Origin: JBAVQS01 sp049694275
GTDB taxonomy: Bacteria; Chloroflexota; Anaerolineae; UBA4142; SHND01
DNA length: 13,639 bases
NCBI GenBank assembly: GCA_049694275.1
Contig: JBAVQS010000280.1
Span: forward strand, 1-13,639
Direction: 5' to 3'
The notes beneath the pieces were generated by a model, which worked only from the letters and a program-made list of their open reading frames with translations, had not been told where the DNA came from and did not search any database. Of this stretch, positions 1 through 7,242 are shown piece after piece. The stretch's first letter is position 1. Every line of letters begins with the position of its first letter. Position numbers and translations under genes: made by a program.

Positions 1-75
1 CGCAAGGCGCTCGAACCGAACAAGCTGGCGCTGCGGCGCGGCGCCGAATACGGGTTGCTCAAGGTTCCGGCCTGA
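1..75 (+). CDS. 3' end of an unidentified gene (24 codons)
   Basis: Frame 1 is open from the window edge to a TGA at 73-75. It encodes 24 residues ending in GLLKVPA. The residues are mixed basic and hydrophobic (RKALEPNKLALRRGAEYG) and I recognise no family in so short a tail. The stop lies two bases before the A-tract and hairpin at 77-119, which fits the true end of a gene that converges on the minus-strand desaturase operon. The frame choice rests mainly on this position. The start and function lie outside the window. Confidence 0.5.
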   Translation, partial: RKALEPNKLALRRGAEYGLLKVPA

Positions 76-76
76 T

Positions 77-119
77 AAAAAAGCCCTTGTAGGGGCGAAC
101 CGCCGGCTCGCCCCTACAA
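77..119 (-). terminator. Perfect 12-bp hairpin with a U-tract; likely terminator of the desaturase operon and copy of a dispersed GTAGGGGCGA repeat
   Basis: TTGTAGGGGCGA (87-98) is followed after a 9-base loop by its exact reverse complement TCGCCCCTACAA (108-119). Read on the minus strand, the stem is followed four bases later by six T (82-77), as in an intrinsic terminator, 35 bases after the desaturase stop. On the plus strand no U-run follows. The arm GTAGGGGCGA...TCGCCCCTAC resembles, from memory, a palindromic unit scattered through intergenic regions of Chloroflexota and some other genomes. It may therefore be a repeat that also serves as terminator. A second copy is not present in this window. 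Confidence 0.65.
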
Positions 120-154
120 AATTACACACAAATCGGCATACAGCCATTTCGCGT

Positions 155-1255
155 CTAGCTTTCGGTCGCCTGTACCGGCAACCCGCTCAGTCTGAATCGA
201 GTCGGATCCACTTCGGCGAGCCCGACCTCTTGCTCATACTTTTGAATCCGGTCGAACAGGCGCTTGACGGCGTCTTCCACGGCATGGTAATCCAGGCCGT
301 TCAGCACGGTCGTATCCCGCAAGTGTCCCGCATCGTCCGGTACCTGGCGCATCCGCCGCACCCCCTCTTCGAGCGCCCTGCGTCCCTTGACCCCGATCTG
401 GTCGAATACGACCTGCAGTACATCCTGTGCATAGGTGCGTAGTCCATATACCCCCGAGCGGTGGACGGTTTCAGAGAACTCTGCCCCATTCGGAATGATA
501 TTCATCGCCGGCATGGCAAAATTTTTGATGACGTCGACGAGGGCTTCGAGCGTCTGGGCGGGATAGTAATAGAGATACACGCGCGCGATTTCGAGAAAGA
601 AGGAATAGTGGGCGACTTCGTCCGTCGCAATCGTCGTCGCCGCCTGTTCGAGCACCGGGTCGGCGTCGTGCTCGAAACCGGGCTTGTCGCTCTGGCCGCG
701 TGCGATGAGCGCCGTGCCGAGGTAATTCAACTGGGTGGCGCGCTCTTGCAGGGTGGCGTAAAAGACCATGTGCAAGGGGTCCTCCCACGGCAATTGAAAT
801 TCCATCGCGCGGAGCGTGTGCTTGTACTCTTCCACCCATTGGACGGTGCGCTGTCGCAAGAACAGGATGGCGTTCAGCCACAGGTCGGCGTGTTTTTCCT
901 CCTCCGCGCCCCAGCGGATTTGAAAGTGCGAGCGCCCGTGACTCGCCCGCGTGATCATCACCTGTTTGCTCGTGTAATCGGGGACGTATTGTTCGATTGC
1001 ATAAAAACCTTCGACGAGCTTGTTCAGGCCCTCCGAGTGATCGGTACGCAATTTGCGCCAGTTAAAGGTCTTGTCCGGGTTCCAATTGCGCGTGGTTTGC
1101 GAGCGCGCGAGGTACCAGCGATATAGCCCGACCAGCGCCCGCTCGATGAGCATGTCCTTTTCGGCTTTGCTCAAGAGGCCGGGCGACCAGCGCGGGCGTT
1201 GTTCCTGGATCTCTTTAATAATGCTCTCTTCCGGCTGAACGATTCTATTCTCCAT
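155..1255 (-). CDS. Acyl-ACP desaturase (soluble diiron, FA_desaturase_2 family)
   Basis: This predicted soluble diiron enzyme inserts a cis double bond into a saturated acyl chain carried on acyl-carrier protein, using O2 and reduced ferredoxin. All six iron ligands of the plant stearoyl-ACP desaturase can be placed: E88 (IEQYVP), E119 and H122 (EEEKHADLW), E171 (LQERAT), E213 and H216 (TDEVAH). The blocks QERATQLN, ATDEVAHYS, FAMPAMN and GVYGLRTYA follow the plant enzyme in order and spacing. Its 366 residues match the family, with no signal or membrane segment. The ATG at 1255 has AAGGA six bases upstream, 14 bases after the methyltransferase stop, so it is the last gene of the cyclase-methyltransferase operon. 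Chain length and double-bond position cannot be read from the sequence. Family assignment is very safe. Confidence 0.93.
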   Translation of the reverse strand: MENRIVQPEESIIKEIQEQRPRWSPGLLSKAEKDMLIERALVGLYRWYLARSQTTRNWNPDKTFNWRKLRTDHSEGLNKLVEGFYAIEQYVPDYTSKQVMITRASHGRSHFQIRWGAEEEKHADLWLNAILFLRQRTVQWVEEYKHTLRAMEFQLPWEDPLHMVFYATLQERATQLNYLGTALIARGQSDKPGFEHDADPVLEQAATTIATDEVAHYSFFLEIARVYLYYYPAQTLEALVDVIKNFAMPAMNIIPNGAEFSETVHRSGVYGLRTYAQDVLQVVFDQIGVKGRRALEEGVRRMRQVPDDAGHLRDTTVLNGLDYHAVEDAVKRLFDRIQKYEQEVGLAEVDPTRFRLSGLPVQATES

Positions 1256-1269
1256 ATTCCATCCTTGGG

Positions 1270-2229
1270 CTACATTTTCCGCGCGGCGACCATGTGCAGT
1301 TGTTGTTGGCCCGACGTAAAGGCGACCCGCGCGGCCTTGAGGTACAATCGAAATTCCTTATAGTGCTCTGGACTCGTGAGCGCCTTGAGTTGTTCGCGAT
1401 GCTCAAAGCAATTCTTGAGCCATTCGTCCATCGTCTGCCAGTACTGAGACATGGGAATATCCACGATGCGCTCGAGTTTGAAGCAGTTCTCGTCGAGCAA
1501 TTGCAATTCGCGCCAGAGCGGGATGTAATTGCCCGTAAAGTCATAGGCGCGAAAGATGGCTTCGCCGACGCGGTCAAGCTTTGTGTACTGCGTGCTGGCA
1601 AAGTGCAATTCCTTGTTCACCATCATGCGACCGGGGCGCAGCAAGCGGTGCGCCTTGGCAAAGAACCCGCCGAGGTTGTGAAAATGAACGATCACCTCGT
1701 CGGTGAGGATCGCATCCACCGTCTCGATTTCGGGCAAGTTCTCCCAGTGCGTGACAAGCATCTCGACGTCGACGCCGTGCTTTTTCGCCCGCGCGCGCGC
1801 GGCGTCCGCCTGGATCGGCGAGGTGGTGATGCCGATGCCGGTACATCCGTATTTTTGGCAGAGATAGACGAGAGGCCCGCCCCAGCCTGCGCCCACATCC
1901 ATAATCTTCATACCGGGCTTTAATTCCAGCATTTCGGCGTAGAGGTCGAATTTCCGCTCCTGCGCCTGGGTCATGGTAAAACCCTCCTGCCACAAGGAGC
2001 AGGAATAGGCGTTCCACTCGCCGCCGGTAATCAAATAAAAAAATTCCGGCGGACGCTCATAATGATAATCGATCCGCCGTACATCTTCGTCCAGCTCGTA
2101 AGTGCGGTACTGTTGATGCTCGTCGCGTACCGCTTCTCCCTTGCGGGTTAGTCCGTGATCTTCCGGCACCTCGGTCGGGGGGGTAATATCCGGTGGAATC
2201 GGGAGTGTTGTTTGAAGGGAATCACTCAT
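1270..2229 (-). CDS. SAM-dependent methyltransferase, cyclopropane-fatty-acid/mycolic acid cyclopropane synthase-like
   Basis: A 319-residue Rossmann methyltransferase. The SAM-binding motif I is IMDVGAGWGG (109-118). The upstream AYSCSLW (C77) matches the YSCAYF element of mycobacterial CmaA1. The C-terminal SQYWQTMDEW (Y263) matches its HYAKTLDLW block, and AKAHRLL (191-197) also aligns. Such enzymes add a methylene or methyl group across the double bond of membrane phospholipids, so a position directly before an acyl-ACP desaturase makes sense. The bicarbonate-site Glu and His of CmaA1 (E140, H167) appear to align with non-acidic and Lys positions here (near V181 and K206), so the reaction may not be standard cyclopropanation. 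The frame also opens at 2271 and has an ATG at 2235. I chose 2229 because GAGG lies six bases before it and it clears the cyclase stop. Family is likely, substrate is inference. Confidence 0.82.
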   Translation of the reverse strand: MSDSLQTTLPIPPDITPPTEVPEDHGLTRKGEAVRDEHQQYRTYELDEDVRRIDYHYERPPEFFYLITGGEWNAYSCSLWQEGFTMTQAQERKFDLYAEMLELKPGMKIMDVGAGWGGPLVYLCQKYGCTGIGITTSPIQADAARARAKKHGVDVEMLVTHWENLPEIETVDAILTDEVIVHFHNLGGFFAKAHRLLRPGRMMVNKELHFASTQYTKLDRVGEAIFRAYDFTGNYIPLWRELQLLDENCFKLERIVDIPMSQYWQTMDEWLKNCFEHREQLKALTSPEHYKEFRLYLKAARVAFTSGQQQLHMVAARKM

Positions 2230-2235
2230 GCTCAT

Positions 2236-2239
2236 CCTC
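2236..2239 (-). promoter_or_regulatory. Shine-Dalgarno that fixes the methyltransferase start
   Basis: On the minus strand GAGG is followed by six bases and then ATG at 2229. The ATG at 2235 would abut this site directly, and the upstream in-frame start at 2271 would overlap the cyclase gene by 22 bases. The spacing therefore favours 2229. Confidence 0.6.
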
Positions 2240-2249
2240 GCTTGTAAAT

Positions 2250-5200
2250 TCACGCGGTCCGGGCCAACCATTCCCGCGCCTGGCGCGCTTCATCCGCCGA
2301 GCCGCTGGACTCGAATTGCGCCAGCGCCTTCTCGAAATGCGCGCGGGCCGATGGGGAATCCTTACGCTGCAAATAGACGCGGCCCCACGCCAGGCGCGTG
2401 CGCGCCGCCTCCATTTTCGAATCGCCTGCTTCGAGCATTTGCAGGCTGCTCGCCAGGTGCGCGTCCGCTTCCTCCCACTGCGGCGGGTCGAGCGCGGCCA
2501 GCGCCTCGCCCCACGCACGTTCCGCCATACCGGGGCCCAGCAGCGCGCCCGCCGGTTTGGCCGCCGTCACGACCCGGTCCGCCGTGGCGATCGCTTCCTG
2601 AACGCGGCCGGCCTTGAGCAGCACATCGGCCGTCACCGCGCCGAACCAATCGGTGAGGACAAGCTGACCGCCCAATTGTTGCGCGAGCTCGCGCTGGCGC
2701 GCCAGGCTTTCGAGCGCCGCGTCGATCTGGTCCAGGTGGCTTTGCGCCCACGCGCGCACGCCCATTTGAATGTACACGTAAACGCGGTCGCCCGATTGTT
2801 GCAGCCGCTCGATGGCAATCGCATTCGCTTCCAGCGCGCGTTGGAAATGCCCGGCAAACAGGTTCGTCAGACTCAGGAATTGATGGCCGATGGCGTCGCC
2901 GCTCAGGTACTGGATCTCTTGCGAATGGCGAATGGCCTGCTCGACATGGGCGAGCGCCTCCGGGTAATCGCCGCGCGCCGAGAGGGACAGGGCGACGCCG
3001 CCCCGCGCCTGCACCGATTCGGGCCAATTCGCCATGCGCTCCAGCGTCGGAATGGCCTTGGCCAGAAGCGGGCCGGCCTGGGCGAATTTTCCTTGCACGA
3101 CCAGCACGCGTCCCAGGACGCTGGACGGAAACGCGGCGAGCTCCTCATCGCCGAATTGATTCGCGGTGGCGAGCACCTGCTGGAACAGGCCAATCGCCTC
3201 GCGCAACTGGCCGCGCGCAAAGAGGAGCCGTCCTTTCCATGACTGGACGTTGGCCAGGCGAATCGGGTCGCCGCCGGCGCTCCCCTCCGGCGCAGGCAAT
3301 TCTTTGGCCAGCGCTTCGGCCTCGCTCAGGCGCTCGATCGTCTTGTCTGGCGGGTCCGCCGTCCACGCGACGGAGACATATTTGATGATCGTGTCCACGC
3401 GCTTTTGCCGGTTCTCGGCCGTGTCCATGAGATGGGTGAACGCTTCCAGCGCCCGCCCGTAATGCAAGCGCGCTTCGGCGTTCGCGTACAGGCGCGTCGC
3501 CGCGTCGCCTGCCGCCGTGAGATAGGCGACCGCCTTGTCCCACTCCTCCCCTCGCCAATAATGCTCGGCGATGATGCTGCGGAACTCGTTGATCCGGTCG
3601 GCGAAAATGGATTCGAGCGCGGCGCCCACCTTGCGGTGCAATTCCTTACGCCGGGGCGCGAGGAGCGTCGAATACGCTACCTCCTGGGTCAACGCATGTT
3701 TAAAGATGTATTCGACCTCGGGCAGGCGCGTTCGCTCGCGGATCAATTCCCCGCGTTCGAGCTGGCTTAAATTCATATCCAGCCGGGGGGTGTTTTCCGA
3801 AATATGCAGCAGGACGCGATAGAGAAAGATGCGCCCGATCACTGCCGCTTGCTGCGCCGTCCATTTGGTATTGTCCGGCAGGCGGTCGAGACGCTCGGCA
3901 AGCAAGCCCTGCAGTGTGTCCGGCACCGTAATCCCCTCGATCAACGGCGTCGCCTGCCACCCCTCATCGCTTTCCGCCCGAATGAGCACGCCGCCATCAA
4001 TCAATGAGCGAATCACCTCTTCGACAAAGAAGGGGTTCCCTTCGGTCCGCCTCAGAATCAACTGGCGCACCGCCGGCGGAAGTTCAGGGGAGGCGAGCAG
4101 TTGCTCGACCATCTCAAGGCTGCTGCTTTCAGAAAGCGGCGTCAAGGTGAGACTGGTCACGCAATCGCTATATTCTGCTCGCAAGAGATTCAACAGGTGC
4201 TCAGGCCCTGCGCCCGCTTCAAGGCGAAACGCGCAGACGATGCCCAGCGGAATCTTGCGGGTGAGCGGGAGCAGGCGCTCGATCAGGTCCAGCGAAGTAT
4301 GATCGGCCCAGTGCATGTCCTCGAGCACGAGGAGGATCGGTTGGATGTGCGTGAGGCGGGTCAGCAGGTTGGAGATCATTTCGTACATGCGCTGGCGGAG
4401 GGATTCAGGCTGAAACCCGGCGATCCATTCCGCTTCTTGCGGCGTCAAGTGCAACGCGAGGAGGTTGGCGAACAGCGTGTGGGCCTCAAAGCTATTCCCT
4501 GTGAAAAAGATCTCGATGGCGACATCCAGGCGCTCCCGCGCTTCCGCTTCCGAATCTTCATCCCGGATTCCGACGTAGCGCCGGATCAGATCGAGAAACG
4601 GGCCATAGGCAAGGGAGGAAGTATGGGCGAATGAACGCCCTTCGAGCCAGGCCGCCTGGCCGCTGATCTCATTTCGCCATTCCGCCATCAACCGCGATTT
4701 GCCGATGCCCGCCTCGCCGGTAATCGTGACGACGTGCCCGCTGCCCGCCAGCAAATCGCCGGCGATGTGGCGCAGCGCTTGCATCTCTTGCTCGCGTCCC
4801 ACAAACGCCGATGCAAGGTCTTTGAGCCCGCGCACCTTTTCAGGGTGCAGCCGCGCCCGTTCGACGGCATAGACAACCAGGGGCTGGCGCTTGCCTTTGG
4901 CCGTAATGGGCGGCAATGGGCTGAAAACAAAGGCCTCTTCCGTCAGGCGGAACGTATCGCGGTTGACGAGGATTTGCCCGGGCTGCGAGGCGTCTTCCAA
5001 CCGCGCCGCCGTATTGACCGCGTCCCCCATCACCGTATAGCTCAGGCGATTATCGGGACTCACATTGCCTGCCACCACGGGGCCGGTGCTGATGCCGATG
5101 TGAATCGTGAGGGGTTGGCCCAGGCGTTTGCGCCAGCGTTCGCTCACGCCGGCCATCTTTTCGCGCATGCGCAGGGCGGCGCGCAGTGCCCGTTCGGGGT

Positions 5201-5669
5201 CATCCTCGTGCGCGATCGGCGCGCCAAAGATCGCCATGATCGCATCGCCGGTGAACTTGTCGATATAGCCTTCGTATTCATAGACGGCCGTGGCCAGCTC
5301 CTTGAGCGCTTCATTCGCCAGCGTTGTGACCTCTTCTGCATCCATCAGTTCACTGAGCGCGGTGAACCCGGAGAGATCGGCGAACATCACGGTGACCTGT
5401 TTGCGTTCGCTCTCGATCCGGCCGCTAGAGCGCATCTTGTCCGCAAGCTCTTTGGGCAAAAAGCTGGAGAGGCGCGCGAGAAGCTCTTCGGAGCGCACCG
5501 GGAGCGCCGGGGCGGCCGCGGGCTGTTGTTGCGCCCTGAGCGCGTCGAGTTGTGCGCGCAGCGCCTGTTGGGTGAGATTGACGACGGCGTCGCCGAGCAC
5601 GGCGCGCATGCTTTCCTGTGCGGCAATGGCCGATTCAAGCTGCGCGATTTGTTCCTGGATGTTGGGCAT
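2250..5669 (-). CDS. Class III adenylate cyclase / AAA (STAND-type) ATPase / TPR-like regulator
   Basis: This large 1139-residue cytoplasmic protein has three parts. An N-terminal helical region (1-50) leads to a class III nucleotide cyclase (about 85-270) with both metal aspartates, D98 (FADLSGF) and D142 (DKFTGDAIMA). It also has the purine-specifying pair K138 and D216 and the transition-state pair N219 and R223 (GDAVNTAARLE), so it should be active and make cAMP. An AAA/STAND ATPase follows, with Walker A GEAGIGKS (318-325), Walker B ILLVLED (445-451) and GNPFFVEE (544-551). The rest (about 700-1130) is Ala-rich helical pairs of TPR type. Family members are thought to couple protein binding and ATP state to cyclase output. 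The ATG at 5669 is preceded by an in-frame TAG, and the nearest SD-like AGGTGG is 17 bases away. It is the first gene of the lipid operon. The ligand is unknown. Confidence 0.92.
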   Translation of the reverse strand: MPNIQEQIAQLESAIAAQESMRAVLGDAVVNLTQQALRAQLDALRAQQQPAAAPALPVRSEELLARLSSFLPKELADKMRSSGRIESERKQVTVMFADLSGFTALSELMDAEEVTTLANEALKELATAVYEYEGYIDKFTGDAIMAIFGAPIAHEDDPERALRAALRMREKMAGVSERWRKRLGQPLTIHIGISTGPVVAGNVSPDNRLSYTVMGDAVNTAARLEDASQPGQILVNRDTFRLTEEAFVFSPLPPITAKGKRQPLVVYAVERARLHPEKVRGLKDLASAFVGREQEMQALRHIAGDLLAGSGHVVTITGEAGIGKSRLMAEWRNEISGQAAWLEGRSFAHTSSLAYGPFLDLIRRYVGIRDEDSEAEARERLDVAIEIFFTGNSFEAHTLFANLLALHLTPQEAEWIAGFQPESLRQRMYEMISNLLTRLTHIQPILLVLEDMHWADHTSLDLIERLLPLTRKIPLGIVCAFRLEAGAGPEHLLNLLRAEYSDCVTSLTLTPLSESSSLEMVEQLLASPELPPAVRQLILRRTEGNPFFVEEVIRSLIDGGVLIRAESDEGWQATPLIEGITVPDTLQGLLAERLDRLPDNTKWTAQQAAVIGRIFLYRVLLHISENTPRLDMNLSQLERGELIRERTRLPEVEYIFKHALTQEVAYSTLLAPRRKELHRKVGAALESIFADRINEFRSIIAEHYWRGEEWDKAVAYLTAAGDAATRLYANAEARLHYGRALEAFTHLMDTAENRQKRVDTIIKYVSVAWTADPPDKTIERLSEAEALAKELPAPEGSAGGDPIRLANVQSWKGRLLFARGQLREAIGLFQQVLATANQFGDEELAAFPSSVLGRVLVVQGKFAQAGPLLAKAIPTLERMANWPESVQARGGVALSLSARGDYPEALAHVEQAIRHSQEIQYLSGDAIGHQFLSLTNLFAGHFQRALEANAIAIERLQQSGDRVYVYIQMGVRAWAQSHLDQIDAALESLARQRELAQQLGGQLVLTDWFGAVTADVLLKAGRVQEAIATADRVVTAAKPAGALLGPGMAERAWGEALAALDPPQWEEADAHLASSLQMLEAGDSKMEAARTRLAWGRVYLQRKDSPSARAHFEKALAQFESSGSADEARQAREWLARTA

Positions 5670-5706
5670 AGGCTATAGCGGAGAAACCACCTTTTCAAGT
5701 GGGCGC

Positions 5707-5736
5707 ATTGTACAATAGGCAGGTACCCCTTGTCAA
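5707..5736 (-). promoter_or_regulatory. Sigma70-type promoter of the cyclase-methyltransferase-desaturase operon
   Basis: On the minus strand a perfect TTGACA (5736-5731) is followed by 18 bases and TACAAT (5712-5707), one base from the TATAAT consensus. Transcription should begin near 5700, giving a leader of about 30 bases before the ATG at 5669. The -10 lies inside a perfect 10-bp palindrome, ATTGTACAAT (5707-5716). Two GGTACC sites flank the -35. Confidence 0.7.
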
Positions 5737-5828
5737 CGGCATTTTTGGTACCGCCCTTGACGCGCGGGTGGGGTTGTCAGAGTTTGGGTAAAAGGCGCGA
5801 TTACAGGTATAGGCTTCATGCTGGTATA
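5722..5828. repeat. Repeated GGTAC/GGTAT motifs in the divergent promoter region (candidate operator)
   Basis: GGTACC occurs at 5722-5727 and 5747-5752, 25 bases apart and on either side of the cyclase -35 box. GGTATA occurs at 5806-5811 and 5823-5828, 17 bases apart, the second overlapping the kinase -10 box. The shared GGTA core near both promoters is what one would expect if the adjacent NarL-type regulator controls both. The motif is short, so chance is possible. Confidence 0.3.
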
Positions 5829-5830
5829 AT
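5800..5830 (+). promoter_or_regulatory. Promoter of the histidine kinase; predicted leaderless transcript
   Basis: A perfect TATAAT (5825-5830) sits eight bases before the kinase ATG at 5839. The best -35 is ATTACA (5800-5805, four of six matches) with a long 19-base spacer. Transcription would start at about 5836-5838, leaving almost no 5' leader. No Shine-Dalgarno precedes the ATG, which agrees. Confidence 0.55.
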
Positions 5831-5838
5831 CTGGACCG

Positions 5839-7242
5839 ATGATATTGGTTCGCACGCTTTTCGAGGTCAATAGCCAGATTATCCAATTTGTCTATGGGCT
5901 GAGCTTTTTTGCCCTCGGCCTGGCAATTGCGCTGCAATCCCGCCGCTATTCCCAACTGGATTTGGCGCGGAGTCTCCCCTGGCTTGCCGCGTTCGGCTTT
6001 ACCCATAGTCTGAATGAATGGGGCGACCTTTTTATTCCCCTCCAACGCGCGTACATGGGAGAGCCGGAAATCGCATTTCTGTATGTGATCCAGCTTTTTC
6101 TGCTGGCCCTTTCTTTTACATTCCTCTTTGAGTTCGGCGTCCAACTGTTGCGGCTGGGTGACCGCACCCCGCTGGTCCACAGTATCGCAGGGGGATTGCT
6201 GCTGGCGTGGATCATCGGCGTCTTGCTCCTTTCCTTCAACCTGGCGCCCGACCTGGTCACCTGGCGGCGCGAGGCGAACGCGCTGGCACGGTATGGCATC
6301 GGCTTTCCCGGGAGCCTGCTCGCCGCCTATAGTTTGCGGCAGCACGCCGTGCGGCGGATTGCTCCGCTCAATGTGCCGCATATCGTCAGAATGCTGCGGG
6401 TCAGCGGTTTCGCCTTGGCGCTGTATGCCGTCTTTGGCGGGTTGATCGCGCCGTCGGTCCCCTTCTTTCCCGGAAATTGGATTAATAACTCGACCTTTGA
6501 GGAGACATTGAGTGTGCCGCCGATGGTCTTTCGCTCTATCATCGGCGTCATTCTCGCCATCGCGATCATCCGCGCGCTCGAGATCTTCCAGGTCGAAACG
6601 CAGCGGTTTATCGAGTCGATAGAACAGCAGCAGATTTTGGCGACGGAACGCGATCGAATCGCGCGTGAATTGCATGATGGGGTGATCCAGAAGGTATACA
6701 CCGCCGGCCTGTTGATTGAATCCGTGTACAAACAGGCCGCGCCGGAGAGCGTGACAGGAACTCGTCTGGACAAGGCGCTGTCCATCCTGAACGACACGAT
6801 TGCCGCCTTGCGCCGTAACCTGCAGGAGCTGCGCCCGGTCTTGTCAGGTCGCTCCCTTTACGATGCCCTGCGCGCGCTCGAAAAGGATGCACGATTCGGG
6901 ACGCTGGTGGACCTATCGCTTGCTCTTGATTTACCCGCGGATGACACCCTTGCCGCGAGCCGCGCAGACGAGGTTATGGCGATTGTAATTGAAGCGCTCT
7001 CGAATGTGGTGCGTCATGCTCATGCCACCCGCGTCCATCTCAAGGCTTTTCGTGAAAATGGCGATCTCAAGCTAATGATTCAAGATGACGGGGTCGGTCT
7101 TCCGCGTTCGCTTGTCGCAGGTTATGGCTTGCGCAATATGCGTGATCGGGCGCGGATGCTCGGAGGACAAGTCGCGGTCACGAGCACGGAAGGCAAGGGA
7201 ACGACGGTGACACTGGACATTCCATGGAGCGATGCACGATGA
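5839..7242 (+). CDS. Multi-transmembrane sensor histidine kinase, HisKA_3 (NarL/DesK-type)
   Basis: The N-terminal half is a membrane sensor with about seven hydrophobic segments (roughly 13-33, 45-60, 78-104, 113-134, 150-166, 184-206, 227-247) and no large extracellular domain, so it may sense the membrane itself or a small molecule. A short signalling helix leads to the HisKA_3 dimerisation motif ERDRIARELHDGVIQ, with H279 as the phosphorylation site. The HATPase_c domain follows: N box EALSN (385-389), G1 DDGVG (416-420), GYGLRNM (428-434), and GKGTTVTL near the end. The kinase overlaps its response regulator by four bases (ATGA), so they are cognate. It is divergent from the desaturase operon, an arrangement that recalls Bacillus DesK, though DesK has fewer membrane segments. 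The signal is unknown. The ATG at 5839 follows from the TATAAT position. Confidence 0.92.
   Translation: MILVRTLFEVNSQIIQFVYGLSFFALGLAIALQSRRYSQLDLARSLPWLAAFGFTHSLNEWGDLFIPLQRAYMGEPEIAFLYVIQLFLLALSFTFLFEFGVQLLRLGDRTPLVHSIAGGLLLAWIIGVLLLSFNLAPDLVTWRREANALARYGIGFPGSLLAAYSLRQHAVRRIAPLNVPHIVRMLRVSGFALALYAVFGGLIAPSVPFFPGNWINNSTFEETLSVPPMVFRSIIGVILAIAIIRALEIFQVETQRFIESIEQQQILATERDRIARELHDGVIQKVYTAGLLIESVYKQAAPESVTGTRLDKALSILNDTIAALRRNLQELRPVLSGRSLYDALRALEKDARFGTLVDLSLALDLPADDTLAASRADEVMAIVIEALSNVVRHAHATRVHLKAFRENGDLKLMIQDDGVGLPRSLVAGYGLRNMRDRARMLGGQVAVTSTEGKGTTVTLDIPWSDAR

Noticed and set aside
2193..3242. Plus-strand open frame of 349 codons
   Set aside because: It lies wholly opposite the cyclase and methyltransferase genes, its translation is Arg/Gln-rich without any motif, and the minus-strand frame has clear domain content. 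It is a GC-driven shadow.
4734..5678. Plus-strand open frame of 314 codons opposite the cyclase N-terminus
   Set aside because: It covers the cyclase catalytic domain in antisense. The translation is rich in Arg, His and Gln with no recognisable family.
5695..6675. Minus-strand open frame of 326 codons opposite the multi-TM kinase
   Set aside because: It would overlap both promoters and the kinase gene, and its translation is low-complexity and charged, as expected for the antisense of a membrane protein.
7224..7238. Earlier ATG for the NarL-type regulator
   Set aside because: Starting at 7239 gives the normal receiver start (MKTRILLVDD), a four-base overlap with the kinase stop and a GGAG at nine bases.
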